Position numbers and translations under genes: made by a program | Shown here: positions 53,329 to 62,618 of the stretch, piece by piece | Numbering within the stretch: the first letter of the stretch is position 1 | Layout: each line of letters begins with the position of its first letter | Notes under the pieces: model-generated | Told to the model about the DNA's origin: nothing | Seen by the model: only the letters and a program-made list of their open reading frames with translations | Database searches by the model: none | Source of the DNA: Sphingomonas sp. 37zxx | GTDB taxonomy: Bacteria > Pseudomonadota > Alphaproteobacteria > Sphingomonadales > Sphingomonadaceae | Length of the DNA: 64,000 nucleotides | Assembly: GCF_000786205.1 (NCBI RefSeq) | Contig: NZ_JROH01000008.1 | Coordinates: 62,001 to 126,000 of the forward strand | Direction: 5' to 3'

Positions 53329-55935
53329 TCATCCACGCCTCTCGCCCGCCAGCGCGGCATTCGCCTCGCGCAGCCGCGCGGCGGTGTAGGGCTTTTCGAT
53401 GATCGCGACATAGCGGTCGTCGGCATAGCGCTCGACCAGTGCCGGGTCGGGGCCGTCGGAGGCGATCAGGATTGCCAGGCAACGATGCTGCGCGCGCAAT
53501 TCAGCGACCAGCGCTTCGGCAAGCTCGGCATCGATGACGACAAAGGCATAGTCGCCGCGCGCCGCGCGCACCTTGCCCAGCGCCTCGCCGGCGGTCGCTG
53601 CGCCTTCGGACGGGACGCCTGAACTCGCCAGCGCCTCGACCGCAAGCCCGCGTACCTGATCGTCGCCCTCGACGACCAGCACGCGCTCGCTTCGCCCCCG
53701 ATCCAGCACATCGCGAACGGTGCGCGCGAGCGTTTCGAAGCTGAACGGCTTGCCGATCATCTCGACACCGGGATCGAGCCGCCCGCCATGCACGATCGCG
53801 TTGCGGGTATAGCCCGAGGTGTAGAGCACGCGCAGGTCATGCTGGATCGCCTGCGCCGCCTCGGCGACTTCGCGCCCCGACATGCCGGGCATCACTACGT
53901 CGGTGAAGAGCAGGTCGACGGGCACGTCCTGGCGTTCGAGCAGTCGGATCGCCGAGGGGCCGTCATGCGCCTCGAGCACGCGATAGCCCAGTTCGCGCAG
54001 GCATTCGACGGTATAGGCGCGGACGTCGTCATCGTCCTCGCAAACCAGCACCGTCTCGCGCCGGACGCTGGGCTCCAGCCCGGTTGCAGGGGCAGGTTCG
54101 GGTTCGATCGTCACGTCGCGCAGCAGGCGGGGCAGATACAGCTTGATCGTCGTGCCTTCCCCCACCTCCGAATAAATCTTCACATGGCCGCCCGATTGCT
54201 TGACGAAGCCATAGACCATCGAAAGCCCGAGGCCGGTGCCCTTGCCGACTTCCTTGGTGGTGAAGAAGGGTTCGAACGCGCGCTGCACCTGGTCGGGCGC
54301 CATGCCGCAGCCGGTGTCGGTGACGCACACCATGACATAGCTGCCCGGCGCTACTTCGGCATGTTGCGCCGAATAGGGTTCGTCGAGATTGGCGTTGGCG
54401 GTTTCGATCGTCAGCTTGCCGCCATCAGGCATCGCATCGCGCGCGTTGACCGCCAGGTTGAGGATCGCGCTCTCAAGCTGGTGCGGGTCGGCCTCGGTAC
54501 GCCACAGGCCAGGGGTAGTGACCGTTTCCAGCGCGACAGTCTCGCCAAGCGCGCGATTAAGCAGATCGGCCATCGACGTAATCAGCCGATCGACGTCGAT
54601 CGGCTTTGGCACCAATGGCTGGCGGCGCGAGAAGGCGAGCAGGCGCTGGGTAAGCGCGGCGGCGCGCTCGGCCCCCTTCATCGCCCCGTCTAGCGCGCGG
54701 GTGGCGCGCGGATCGTTGATCCCGGCGGCGGCGATGGCACGCTGGGTGATCCCGATATTCCCGGTGACGATCGTCAGCAAATTGTTGAAATCATGTGCGA
54801 TGCCGCCGGTGAGCTGGCCGACCGCCTCCATCTTTTGTGCCTGGCGAAGCGCCTCCTGCGCTAGCATCAGCTCCTCGGTGCGCGCCTGCACCCGTGCTTC
54901 TAGCGTTTCGTTGAAGTGGCGCAGCTGGTCGCGGGCGACCTTCAGCTCGTGGATGTCGGTGCAGGTGCCGAACCAGCGGGTGATCCGCCCGTCGCCGTCG
55001 CGCATGCACTGTGCCCGGCCCAATACCCAGCGATAGTCGCCGCTGTGATGGCGCAGGCGGTATTCGATCTCATAAGGTTCGCCGGTATCCAGGCTGTGCC
55101 GCCAGCGCTCACTGGCAATCGGCTGATCATCGGGGTGGAAGATCGCCTGCCAGCCATCGCCATCGGTCGATCCGCGTGGCACGCCGGTATATTCATACCA
55201 GCGGGCATTGTAATAATCGTGAAAGCCGTCGGGCTGGGTGGTCCAGATCATCTGGTCGATCGAATTGGCGATTGCCTCCATCCGTGTTTCGCTGGCTGCC
55301 AGGGCGGCCTCGATTCGGCGGCGATCGGTGAGCTCGCGCTGTGCGGCATGATAGAGCTGGGCATTGTCGATCGCGATTGCAGCCTGCCCGGCCAGGCTGA
55401 CGATCAGCCGTTCCTCTTCGTCGCCGAATCGGGCAGGTTCGGGATGCCCGAGCAGGATGCCGCCCAACACCGCCCCCGATCGCCCGACCACCGGGACGGC
55501 AAGATAGCTTCGCACCGGCAGATGCCCGCTGGGCAATCCGTGGTGCGGCGAATTATGGCCATAGCGCGGATCGACCAGGACATCGTCAGACCGCACTACC
55601 TGATTGGCGAAGGTGGGCGCGAAAATCGCGGTCGCGCGCGGATGGCCCAGCCCCTCGAAATCCTCGCGGCGCGCGCCTGACAGCGTATAGAGCCCAAGGC
55701 TGCCGCTGCTTTCATCGATCAGATTGTGGAAATAGGCGGCATAGCAAGCGCCGGTCAGTGCCACGCTCGAATCGGTAACCTGCTGGACGATGCGTTCGCT
55801 GTCGAAATCGGCAAACAGCCCGGCCCCGGTCCGGCTAAGCACGTCGAGAATGGCCAGGTTGCCGGTCTTGGGCTGAGGCGGTTGAGGCAATAAAAATACT
55901 CTGCTCGCATTCGCCGGCGTGGGGCCGACGTTCAT
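53329..55935 (-). CDS. Hybrid sensor histidine kinase with GAF, PAS and two receiver domains
   Basis: 868 residues by the ATG at 55935: GAF (about 40-185), PAS/PAC (about 215-335: WTTQPDGFHDYYNARWYEYT), HisKA with phospho-His in GGIAHDFNNLL, HATPase (NLAVNARDAMPDGG, DTGCGMAP, GKGTGLGLSMVYG), receiver 1 (LVCEDDDDVRAY, LLFTDVVMPGMSG, KPFSF) and receiver 2, more divergent (FVVIDAEL, EKPY). Cytoplasmic, no membrane helix. The ATG stands six bases from the end of tRNA-Ser with no ribosome site; TTG 55890 is an alternative. No partner regulator nearby. Confidence 0.9.
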   Translation of the reverse strand: MNVGPTPANASRVFLLPQPPQPKTGNLAILDVLSRTGAGLFADFDSERIVQQVTDSSVALTGACYAAYFHNLIDESSGSLGLYTLSGARREDFEGLGHPRATAIFAPTFANQVVRSDDVLVDPRYGHNSPHHGLPSGHLPVRSYLAVPVVGRSGAVLGGILLGHPEPARFGDEEERLIVSLAGQAAIAIDNAQLYHAAQRELTDRRRIEAALAASETRMEAIANSIDQMIWTTQPDGFHDYYNARWYEYTGVPRGSTDGDGWQAIFHPDDQPIASERWRHSLDTGEPYEIEYRLRHHSGDYRWVLGRAQCMRDGDGRITRWFGTCTDIHELKVARDQLRHFNETLEARVQARTEELMLAQEALRQAQKMEAVGQLTGGIAHDFNNLLTIVTGNIGITQRAIAAAGINDPRATRALDGAMKGAERAAALTQRLLAFSRRQPLVPKPIDVDRLITSMADLLNRALGETVALETVTTPGLWRTEADPHQLESAILNLAVNARDAMPDGGKLTIETANANLDEPYSAQHAEVAPGSYVMVCVTDTGCGMAPDQVQRAFEPFFTTKEVGKGTGLGLSMVYGFVKQSGGHVKIYSEVGEGTTIKLYLPRLLRDVTIEPEPAPATGLEPSVRRETVLVCEDDDDVRAYTVECLRELGYRVLEAHDGPSAIRLLERQDVPVDLLFTDVVMPGMSGREVAEAAQAIQHDLRVLYTSGYTRNAIVHGGRLDPGVEMIGKPFSFETLARTVRDVLDRGRSERVLVVEGDDQVRGLAVEALASSGVPSEGAATAGEALGKVRAARGDYAFVVIDAELAEALVAELRAQHRCLAILIASDGPDPALVERYADDRYVAIIEKPYTAARLREANAALAGERRG

Positions 55936-55940
55936 CGGGT

Positions 55941-56031
55941 TGGCGGAGCGGGTGGGATTCGAACCCACGATGGGCTTTTGACCCATACTCACTTTCCAGG
56001 CGAGCGCCTTCGACCACTCGGCCACCGCTCC
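55941..56031 (-). tRNA. tRNA-Ser (GGA)
   Basis: 91 bases read on the minus strand from GGAGCGGTGGCCGAGTGG to TCCGCCA. Acceptor stem GGAGCGG/CCGCTCC, anticodon arm CTCGC-CTGGAAA-GTGAG with anticodon GGA, a long class II variable arm, TTCGAATCC T-loop and encoded CCA. The long variable arm and the G-rich acceptor fit serine. Confidence 0.96.
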
Positions 56032-56142
56032 GCATACCCTTGGTGCAGAGGAGGCCGACTACGCTAACATTGCGGTAGTCGCAAGGTTCCCGCAACCGCT
56101 ATCCCATTGTGTATCCGCCGCGGGCCGTGCCACGCTGGCGCC

Positions 56143-57018
56143 ATGTTGATCACCGCCCCCGTTTTGGCGCTGCTGCTCGCCTCGCTAGCGCCGCAGATCG
56201 CGCCTGTGTCACCCCCACCTCCGCCGATGCTGCCAAGCGATCCGCTGCCGACCGATTGGCGACCGATACCGGCGGATGAATTGCTGGTGATGACGCTGGC
56301 CGATGGCCGTGTGGTGGTGATCCGGCTGGCTTCGCGGCTTGCGCCGGCACATGTCGCCAATATCCGCACCCTGGCGAAGGCCGGGTGGTGGGATGGCGAA
56401 AGCATCTATCGCGTGCAGGAAAACTGGGTCGCGCAATGGGGCGATCCGACCGAGAAAAAGCCTTTGCCCGCAGGCATTGTCGAATCGCCCGCGCCTGAAT
56501 TCGAAATCCCGGCGTTCGACGCAGCACAGCGGATGGCGCGGGCCGACGGCTATTCGACCGCATCGGGCTTCACCGCCGATGGCTGGCCGATCGCGACCGA
56601 CGGCAAGGCGGCGTGGCTGACGCATTGCTATGGATCGGTCGGGGTCGCGCGCGACGCCCTGCCCAACACCGGCAGCGGCGCGGAATTATTTACCCCGATC
56701 GGCCAGTCGGCACGCCGGCTCGATCGCAATTATACGGCTGTCGGGCGGATCATCGAGGGGATGCAGCATCTGTCGTCGCTCAAGCGAAGCGATGCGCCGC
56801 TGGGGGTTTATGCCGATCCGGCAGAGCGGACGCCGATCCTGTCGGTGCGGCTGGCGAGCGATCTGCCGGAGGGCGAGCGGCCGAGCTTCGCTTATCGCGC
56901 GGCGGATAATGTAAGGTTCGCAGCGTATCTTCGGTTGCGCGAAGTCCCGGCGGCTCCAACCGTGGCGGTGGGGGCCGCGGTTTGCGATCTGCCGCCACAA
57001 GTGCGGCGGGTTCCCTGA
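56143..57018 (+). CDS. Cyclophilin-type peptidyl-prolyl isomerase, exported
   Basis: 291 residues with a signal peptide (MLITAPVLALLLASLAPQIA). The cyclophilin fold is seen in VVIRLASRLAPAHVANIRTL, WWDGESIYRVQENWVAQWGD, HCYGSVGVARDALPNTGSGA and the late GRIIEGMQHL. The catalytic Arg would be that of IYRVQENW. The ATG at 56143 directly precedes the leader. Helps folding of periplasmic or outer-membrane proteins. Confidence 0.9.
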   Translation: MLITAPVLALLLASLAPQIAPVSPPPPPMLPSDPLPTDWRPIPADELLVMTLADGRVVVIRLASRLAPAHVANIRTLAKAGWWDGESIYRVQENWVAQWGDPTEKKPLPAGIVESPAPEFEIPAFDAAQRMARADGYSTASGFTADGWPIATDGKAAWLTHCYGSVGVARDALPNTGSGAELFTPIGQSARRLDRNYTAVGRIIEGMQHLSSLKRSDAPLGVYADPAERTPILSVRLASDLPEGERPSFAYRAADNVRFAAYLRLREVPAAPTVAVGAAVCDLPPQVRRVP

Positions 57019-57055
57019 CCGCTGTTGGCGGCAGAGACCGGCGGCAAAACGAGCC

Positions 57056-57637
57056 TTAGCGGCCCACCCAATCAGCGACTTCGCCCGCGACCTGATTGGC
57101 TGCCTGGTTGAGCGCGACCCCGGCATTGGCCGCGTCGATCGCGGTCACCGGCACGCGCGCTTCGAAACGGCGCTTTTCGAATGCGCCGGCATCTTTGCGC
57201 AACAACGCGCCGTCAAAGGTGACGATCGCTTCGCTGGTGGCGGCATCGAAGCCGAAATTCCGCAACTCGCCCGACAATTGCGCGCCAGGGTCGATGTTCG
57301 ACTGCCGGCCTGACAGCACGACATGGCCAGTGCGGCTGGTCAGCGTATCCGACAATAGTCGCGCGAACAGCCGGGCGGGCGGCTCGACCCATAGCGCGTC
57401 CTTCACATAGGTGATCGACGTGTCGGTCGACCGCACCGGCACCCGAGCGACCGCAAGCTCCTGCGGCGTCGAGGGTACCATGATCGTGATCGTGGGGGCG
57501 TTGCCCGACGAACGGTTTTGCCCGACCGGCACCGCCGCCGCGCTGGTGAGGGTGAGCAGCGAGGGTGGTGGCTCTGCCCCGAAGCGGATACAGGCCGATA
57601 GCGGCAGCGCGGCGAGCAGGATGATGAGCTTCTTCAT
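57056..57637 (-). CDS. ABC-type transport auxiliary lipoprotein (Mla/Pqi-linked)
   Basis: 193 residues. Lipobox LSAC after MKKLIILLAALPLSACIRFG. The mature domain (TITIMVPSTPQELAVARVPV, SDTLTSRTGHVVLSGRQSNI) is the PqiC/YmbA-like lipoprotein fold. It lies after mlaD in the same direction, the normal place in alphaproteobacterial Mla-type operons, so it is probably the outer-membrane partner of the MCE protein. Confidence 0.88.
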   Translation of the reverse strand: MKKLIILLAALPLSACIRFGAEPPPSLLTLTSAAAVPVGQNRSSGNAPTITIMVPSTPQELAVARVPVRSTDTSITYVKDALWVEPPARLFARLLSDTLTSRTGHVVLSGRQSNIDPGAQLSGELRNFGFDAATSEAIVTFDGALLRKDAGAFEKRRFEARVPVTAIDAANAGVALNQAANQVAGEVADWVGR

Positions 57638-57659
57638 GGCCGATGCCTCACGGAATGCG

Positions 57660-58625
57660 TCACTTGGGTTCATAATCGGGCAGCTTGGGCGAACCGACGA
57701 GTGAGCCGGCACCACCACGGTTCACCTTCTCGGCAACCTCGGACAGCGCCTCGGTCATCTGGCGAAGATCGGCGACCAACTGCCCGACTTCGGGAACGGT
57801 CTGCTTGGAGAAGGCCTGAAGCCCCGGGCGCGCATCGCCGATCGCCGCGTCGAGCGTTTCGGCGCTTTTCTGGGCGGCGAGGATCGTCTTGTTCAAGTTC
57901 GCCATGACCGGGCGAAGGTCATCGTCGAGCACCGTATTGGTGGTGGCGGCAAGCTGGCCGATCTGTTCGGCGGCAATGCCGGCACGGCGGATCGCCATCT
58001 GGGTCTCGGCAAGCGTCGCGGCAATCTCTGGGCCACGATCGGCCAGCGCGCCCGACAGGCGATTGGTGTTCTCGAGGATGCCCGCGATCGATTGCTGATT
58101 GCGGTCGGACAGCAATTCGGTCAGCCGCTCGGTAAGGGTCGAGATACGCTCGAGCAGCATCGGCGCGGTATTGAGCAGTGCGCCAAGTCCGCCCTGTTTG
58201 GTCGGGATCATCGGCACGCCGAACGGGCAATCGGCCGACGCATTTTTGTTGGGGCATACCAGCGGCGGCGCACCCTTGACCGCACCATCAAGCGCGATCT
58301 GGCTGACTCCGGTGAAGCCGACGCCCTGGATCGTCGCAGTGGTGCCTTCGAGCACCGGCACATCGGCGTTCACCCGGATGCGCACTCGCACGAATTGCGG
58401 ATCGGGCTTGAACAGCGCGATCTCGGTTACCTGGCCCGAGGGCACGCCCGAAAAGGCGACCGGCGACCCTTTGTTCACGCCATCGACCGCTTGTTTGAAA
58501 AAGATGTCATATTCTTTTTCATTGCCGCCGCTCAGCCGCGCCAGCCAGACGGTGAAGAGCGCCAGCATCAGCAGCAGGATCAGCACGACGGCACCGACAA
58601 GAACGTGATTCGATCGGGTTTCCAT
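57660..58625 (-). CDS. mlaD: MCE-family phospholipid transport protein MlaD
   Basis: 321 residues. One N-terminal membrane helix (VLVGAVVLILLLMLALFTVW), then an MCE domain (YDIFFKQAVDGVNKGSPVAF, TATIQGVGFTGVSQIALDG) and a long helical C-terminus (LTERLTELLSDRNQQSIAGI). It forms the hexameric periplasmic substrate channel of the Mla ABC system. The lower end of the gene lies 22 bases from the lipoprotein gene. Confidence 0.94.
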   Translation of the reverse strand: METRSNHVLVGAVVLILLLMLALFTVWLARLSGGNEKEYDIFFKQAVDGVNKGSPVAFSGVPSGQVTEIALFKPDPQFVRVRIRVNADVPVLEGTTATIQGVGFTGVSQIALDGAVKGAPPLVCPNKNASADCPFGVPMIPTKQGGLGALLNTAPMLLERISTLTERLTELLSDRNQQSIAGILENTNRLSGALADRGPEIAATLAETQMAIRRAGIAAEQIGQLAATTNTVLDDDLRPVMANLNKTILAAQKSAETLDAAIGDARPGLQAFSKQTVPEVGQLVADLRQMTEALSEVAEKVNRGGAGSLVGSPKLPDYEPK

Positions 58626-58628
58626 GCC

Positions 58629-59462
58629 TTACCTCATGCTCGCTGGCGGCTTGGCCCGCTCGGCGCTGTCGACCGCGGCGCGCCCGCGCGGTCCATTGAA
58701 ATATTCCTGAATCCACGGGTGGTCCAGCGCCAGCAATTCGGGGATGGTGCCGACGGCGATCACCTTCTTATCCGCAAGCACCGCCACCCGGTCGCAAATC
58801 GCGTATAACGTATCGAGATCGTGGGTGATCAGAAACACGGTAAGCCCCAGCGTCCGCTGAAGCGATTTGGTGAGTTCGTCGAATGCGGCGGCGCCGATCG
58901 GATCGAGTCCGGCGGTCGGCTCATCGAGGAACAGCAATTCGGGGTCCAGCGCCAGCGCGCGGGCAAGCCCGGCGCGTTTTTTCATGCCGCCCGACAATTC
59001 CGCCGGATATTTGGGACCGGCATCGGCGGACAATCCCGCCATCACCACCTTGTACGCGGCGATTTCGCTGACCAGCACCGGATCGAGCCGGGGATAAAAT
59101 TCCTTGATCGGCACCTGGACATTTTCAGACACGGTCAGCGTCGAGAACAGCGCACCGCCCTGGAACAACACGCCCCAACGCTTGCGGATCTCTGTCGCTT
59201 CAGTCTCTTCGCGATCGAGCGTGGTTTCGCCGAACACCTCGATCGCGCCTTCGACCGGATGCTGAAGCCCGATGATCGAGCGCATCAGCACCGATTTGCC
59301 GGTGCCCGACCCGCCAACCACGCCGATGATTTCCCCCCGCCGAACGTCGAGGTCGAGATTTTCATGCACGACCTGGTCGCCGAACGCATTTTTCAGCCCG
59401 CGCACGCAGATGATGAAATCGTCGTCGCGTTCCTGCGCCAGCGGCTGGTCCTGCGCGATCAT
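58629..59462 (-). CDS. mlaF: ABC transporter ATPase MlaF
   Basis: 277 residues. Walker A GGSGTGKS, Q-loop VLFQGGALFS, signature LSGGMKKRAGLARAL and Walker B LLFLDEPTAGLDP are complete. It powers phospholipid movement through MlaE/MlaD. ATG 59462 overlaps the mlaE stop by four bases; mlaD follows three bases after its stop. Confidence 0.96.
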   Translation of the reverse strand: MIAQDQPLAQERDDDFIICVRGLKNAFGDQVVHENLDLDVRRGEIIGVVGGSGTGKSVLMRSIIGLQHPVEGAIEVFGETTLDREETEATEIRKRWGVLFQGGALFSTLTVSENVQVPIKEFYPRLDPVLVSEIAAYKVVMAGLSADAGPKYPAELSGGMKKRAGLARALALDPELLFLDEPTAGLDPIGAAAFDELTKSLQRTLGLTVFLITHDLDTLYAICDRVAVLADKKVIAVGTIPELLALDHPWIQEYFNGPRGRAAVDSAERAKPPASMR

Positions 59463-60565
59463 ATCCAGCCGACCCAGGTGAAGAACACCGCGAAAAAGGC
59501 GTCGAGGACGATGACAAGGAAGATCGCCTGCACGACCGCGCTGGTGGTGCGAAGCCCGACCTGTTCGGCATCGCTTTCGACCAGCATGCCCTGATAACAG
59601 CCCGACATCGCGATGATCGCGCCAAACACCGGAGCCTTGACCAGTCCGACATAGAGATCGGTGATCGGCACGACTTCGCGGATACGCTGGATGAAGGTGA
59701 TCGGCGGGATGTCGAGGGTGGCCCAGCTCAGCAGCCCGCCGCCGATGATCGCCACGACCGACGCATAGAAGCCGAGCAGCGGCATCAGCAGCACCGCGGC
59801 GAGCACGCGCGGCACCACCAATGCTTCCATCGGCGACACGCCGATTGTCCGCATCGCATCGATTTCCTCGGTCAGTTTCATCGTGCCGAGTTGCGCGGCA
59901 AATGCCGAACCCGACCGGCCAGCGACCATGATCGCGGTCATCAACACGCCGAGCTCGCGAAGCGTGAGGCGACCGATCAGGTTGATCGTGAACACCTCTG
60001 CTCCGAACTGGCGGAGCTGGACCGCTCCTTGCTGGGCGATCACGATGCCGATCAGGAAGCTCATCAAGCCGACAATGCCGAGCGCCGAGACGCCGACCAC
60101 TTCGAATCGGTGGACGACGGCATTGAAGCGGAAACGGCGCGGATGGCGGATGACATTGCCAAAGGCGAGCACGGTCGCGCCCATGAAGCCGAGCAAGCCC
60201 CACATGCTGCGGCCCGCCTGAACGGTGGCATCGCCGATGTCGGCAAGCGCGCGCATCGCGACATTATCGGGCTTTGCCGAGCTGCTTAACGGCTGGTCGG
60301 CGGCAACGACCTGCTCCATCAGCTTGGTGCCGGCTTCGCTAAGCCCGACAATCTCAGCACCGCGATCACGGGCGAAGCGATGCACAATCCACGCACCGAC
60401 GGTGTCGATCCGATCGACATCGGTGAGGTCAATCCGTTGGACGCCGCCATCGACCTGTTCGAGTCGGTCGGGCAAATCCCCCAGCCGCGCGAGCGACAAG
60501 TCGCCCTGCATGCGGATGGTGTCGCCATCGGCGCCGTCGCGGGCAAAGTCGGCCATGCGCTTCAT
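59459..60565 (-). CDS. mlaE: ABC permease MlaE with fused N-terminal STAS domain
   Basis: 368 residues. Residues 1-100 form a STAS domain (GDLSLARLGDLPDRLEQV, IDLTDVDRIDTVGAWIVHRF), the job done by separate MlaB in E. coli; the rest is the five-helix permease (GLMSFLIGIVIAQQGAVQLR, GRSGSAFAAQLGTMKLTEEI). ATG 60565 follows GGAG at seven bases. First gene of the operon; divergent from the HAD gene. Confidence 0.95.
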   Translation of the reverse strand: MKRMADFARDGADGDTIRMQGDLSLARLGDLPDRLEQVDGGVQRIDLTDVDRIDTVGAWIVHRFARDRGAEIVGLSEAGTKLMEQVVAADQPLSSSAKPDNVAMRALADIGDATVQAGRSMWGLLGFMGATVLAFGNVIRHPRRFRFNAVVHRFEVVGVSALGIVGLMSFLIGIVIAQQGAVQLRQFGAEVFTINLIGRLTLRELGVLMTAIMVAGRSGSAFAAQLGTMKLTEEIDAMRTIGVSPMEALVVPRVLAAVLLMPLLGFYASVVAIIGGGLLSWATLDIPPITFIQRIREVVPITDLYVGLVKAPVFGAIIAMSGCYQGMLVESDAEQVGLRTTSAVVQAIFLVIVLDAFFAVFFTWVGWI

Positions 60566-60615
60566 CGCCTGTCTCCATCGTCGATTTGAGATGGAACGGC
60601 AAGGATATAGGGGGC

Positions 60616-61299
60616 ATGGCCCGATACATGGAACGGCTGGCAATTTACGACATGGACAAAACGGTCACGCGGCGCGCGACCTGGACCCGGTTCCTGATCG
60701 CGGCGGCGGCGCGGCATGCGCCGTGGCGGTTGGTGTTGCTGCCCGTCGCCGGTTTGGCGGCGCTGGGCCATCCGCTGAAGCTGATCGACCGTGCCGGATT
60801 GAAGCGGGTGACCCAGCGGCTGATGCTGGGACGGCGCGTTACGGCGCGCGACATGGCCCGGCTGGTCGCTGCGTTTGGCGAGGCGACAGATCGCGATGAT
60901 GTGCTGGTGGCGGCGCGCGCCCGGATCGCCGCCGATCGCGCCGCGGGGTATCGGCTGGTACTGGCGACCGCATCCTATCGTTATTATGCCGAGGTGATCG
61001 CCGCCCGGCTTGGCTTCGACGCGGTGATCGCGACCGAGGTTCGCCGCGATGATGCGGGCGATGTGCTGAGCGGGGTGGCGGGCGACAATTGCTATGGCCC
61101 CGCCAAGCTGGCTATGATCGAGGCGTGGATGGCGCGCGAGGGGATTGCGCGCGATCAGGCCCAAATCCGGTTCTACAGCGATCATGTTTCTGATGCGCCG
61201 GCGTTGCGCTGGGCCGATGAGGCCTTTGCGGTGAACGCGCACCCGCCACTGGCAGCGCTGGCGGCGCGCGAGGGCTGGGCAATTCTCGACTGGCGGTGA
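60616..61299 (+). CDS. HAD-IB family phosphatase
   Basis: 227 residues. Motif I DMDKT with the nucleophile Asp, motif II LATAS, the Lys in GPAKLA and motif IV YSDHVSDAP give a complete HAD active site of the phosphoserine-phosphatase-like IB class. The substrate is open (serine phosphate, a lipid phosphate or a small phospho-metabolite). The next gene is convergent, 16 bases on. Confidence 0.87.
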   Translation: MARYMERLAIYDMDKTVTRRATWTRFLIAAAARHAPWRLVLLPVAGLAALGHPLKLIDRAGLKRVTQRLMLGRRVTARDMARLVAAFGEATDRDDVLVAARARIAADRAAGYRLVLATASYRYYAEVIAARLGFDAVIATEVRRDDAGDVLSGVAGDNCYGPAKLAMIEAWMAREGIARDQAQIRFYSDHVSDAPALRWADEAFAVNAHPPLAALAAREGWAILDWR

Positions 61300-61315
61300 G
61301 GGCGTGTGGGGCGGC

Positions 61316-62587
61316 TCATAGCCAGCCATCGATCGCATGGATTGCCAGCCCGACGATCCCGCCGACCAACGTGCCGTTGATCCGAATATATTGCAGGTCG
61401 CGGCCAACCGCGTTTTCCAGTCGACCGGTGATCGTCGCTGCATCCCATCCGCGCACGGTATCGCTAACCAGCCGGACGATCGCGTCGCCATAGTCCGATG
61501 CGGCACCCACGGCAGCGCGGCGGGCGAAGCGGTTGATCGTTGCCGCGAGCGCCGGATCGGATTGCAACGTGGTGCCCAGCTGGCGCAGGCCATCGCCCAG
61601 CCGCCCGGCCATCATCGCATCGGGATCGCGCGCAAGCTGCAACAGCCCGGCGCGCATCGTTTCCCACACGCCCTGCCACCAACTGCCAAGCGCCGGGTTT
61701 GCGAGCATTTCATCCTTGAACCGCGCGACCTTTGCCTGGGTCTCGGGGTCGTGCTGCAAATCATGCGCGAGCTGCGCCAGTCCTTCCTCGGCTTTGGCAC
61801 GCAAGGGGTGATCGGGGTCGTCGGCCATCGCATGGACCAGCGTTTCCAGCCCGTCGATGATCTTGTTCGCCAGCGTTTCGTCGAGGCCCGTCCAGCGAAG
61901 GACCGCGCCCGCACGCTCCTGCACCATCGCACGGATCAGATGCTCGTTTGATTCGAGGATTCGCGCGGCCCAGCGGATGCTGCCGTCCATCAGCGGGCCG
62001 TGGCGGCCATCGGCGATCGCTGCGGCCAGCGCCTGTCCGAGCAGCGGGGCGACGTCGAGCCGGCGAAGCTGTCCCGACAGCGCCCCGCGAACCATCCCGC
62101 CCAAGCGATCCTGATCGAGCGATTCGAGCATGTTGGCAGCCAACCGCGCCGCGCCATAGCGCATCCGCCCGCCTGCCGCGCCAGTGTTTCCTTGCGTCAG
62201 CCATCGCCCCGCCGCGCCCGCGACATCGATTCCGCGCATCCGCTGTGCGACGACCCGCGGGATGAGGAAATTGTCCTTGAGGAACACCGCGAGCGTGTCG
62301 CCGATCCGGTTCTTGTTGCGCGGGACGATCGCGGTATGCGGGATCGGCAGCCCGAGCGGATGGCGGAATAGCGCAGTAACCGCGAACCAATCCGCCAATC
62401 CGCCGACCATCGCCGCCTCGGCGAATGACTGAATATAGCCCCAGGCGGGATGGCCGCTGACATTATACCGGGCAACCAGGAAAAGCCCCGCCATCGCCAC
62501 CAGCAAACCGGTGGCGACGCGCCGCATCCGCACCAGGGCGGGCGGCGGGGTGTCGCCCGATCGGATGCTGGATGCGCGCAGACTCAT
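61316..62587 (-). CDS. DUF445 membrane protein
   Basis: 423 residues. N-terminal membrane helix (ATGLLVAMAGLFLVARYN), then the family block FAEAAMVGGLADWFAVTALF and HPLGLPIPHTAIVPRNKNRI, a long helical body, and a C-terminal hydrophobic helix (INGTLVGGIVGLAIHAIDGW). DUF445/YjiN proteins have no assigned function. ATG 62587 follows AAGG; upstream in-frame residues are excluded. Confidence 0.92.
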   Translation of the reverse strand: MSLRASSIRSGDTPPPALVRMRRVATGLLVAMAGLFLVARYNVSGHPAWGYIQSFAEAAMVGGLADWFAVTALFRHPLGLPIPHTAIVPRNKNRIGDTLAVFLKDNFLIPRVVAQRMRGIDVAGAAGRWLTQGNTGAAGGRMRYGAARLAANMLESLDQDRLGGMVRGALSGQLRRLDVAPLLGQALAAAIADGRHGPLMDGSIRWAARILESNEHLIRAMVQERAGAVLRWTGLDETLANKIIDGLETLVHAMADDPDHPLRAKAEEGLAQLAHDLQHDPETQAKVARFKDEMLANPALGSWWQGVWETMRAGLLQLARDPDAMMAGRLGDGLRQLGTTLQSDPALAATINRFARRAAVGAASDYGDAIVRLVSDTVRGWDAATITGRLENAVGRDLQYIRINGTLVGGIVGLAIHAIDGWL

Positions 62588-62618
62588 CAGGGCCTTAATC
62601 CCCCAGCCGGGGGAAGGT

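Noticed and set aside
55936..56025. N-terminal extension of the histidine kinase
   Set aside because: The 30 residues are a translation of the tRNA-Ser gene.
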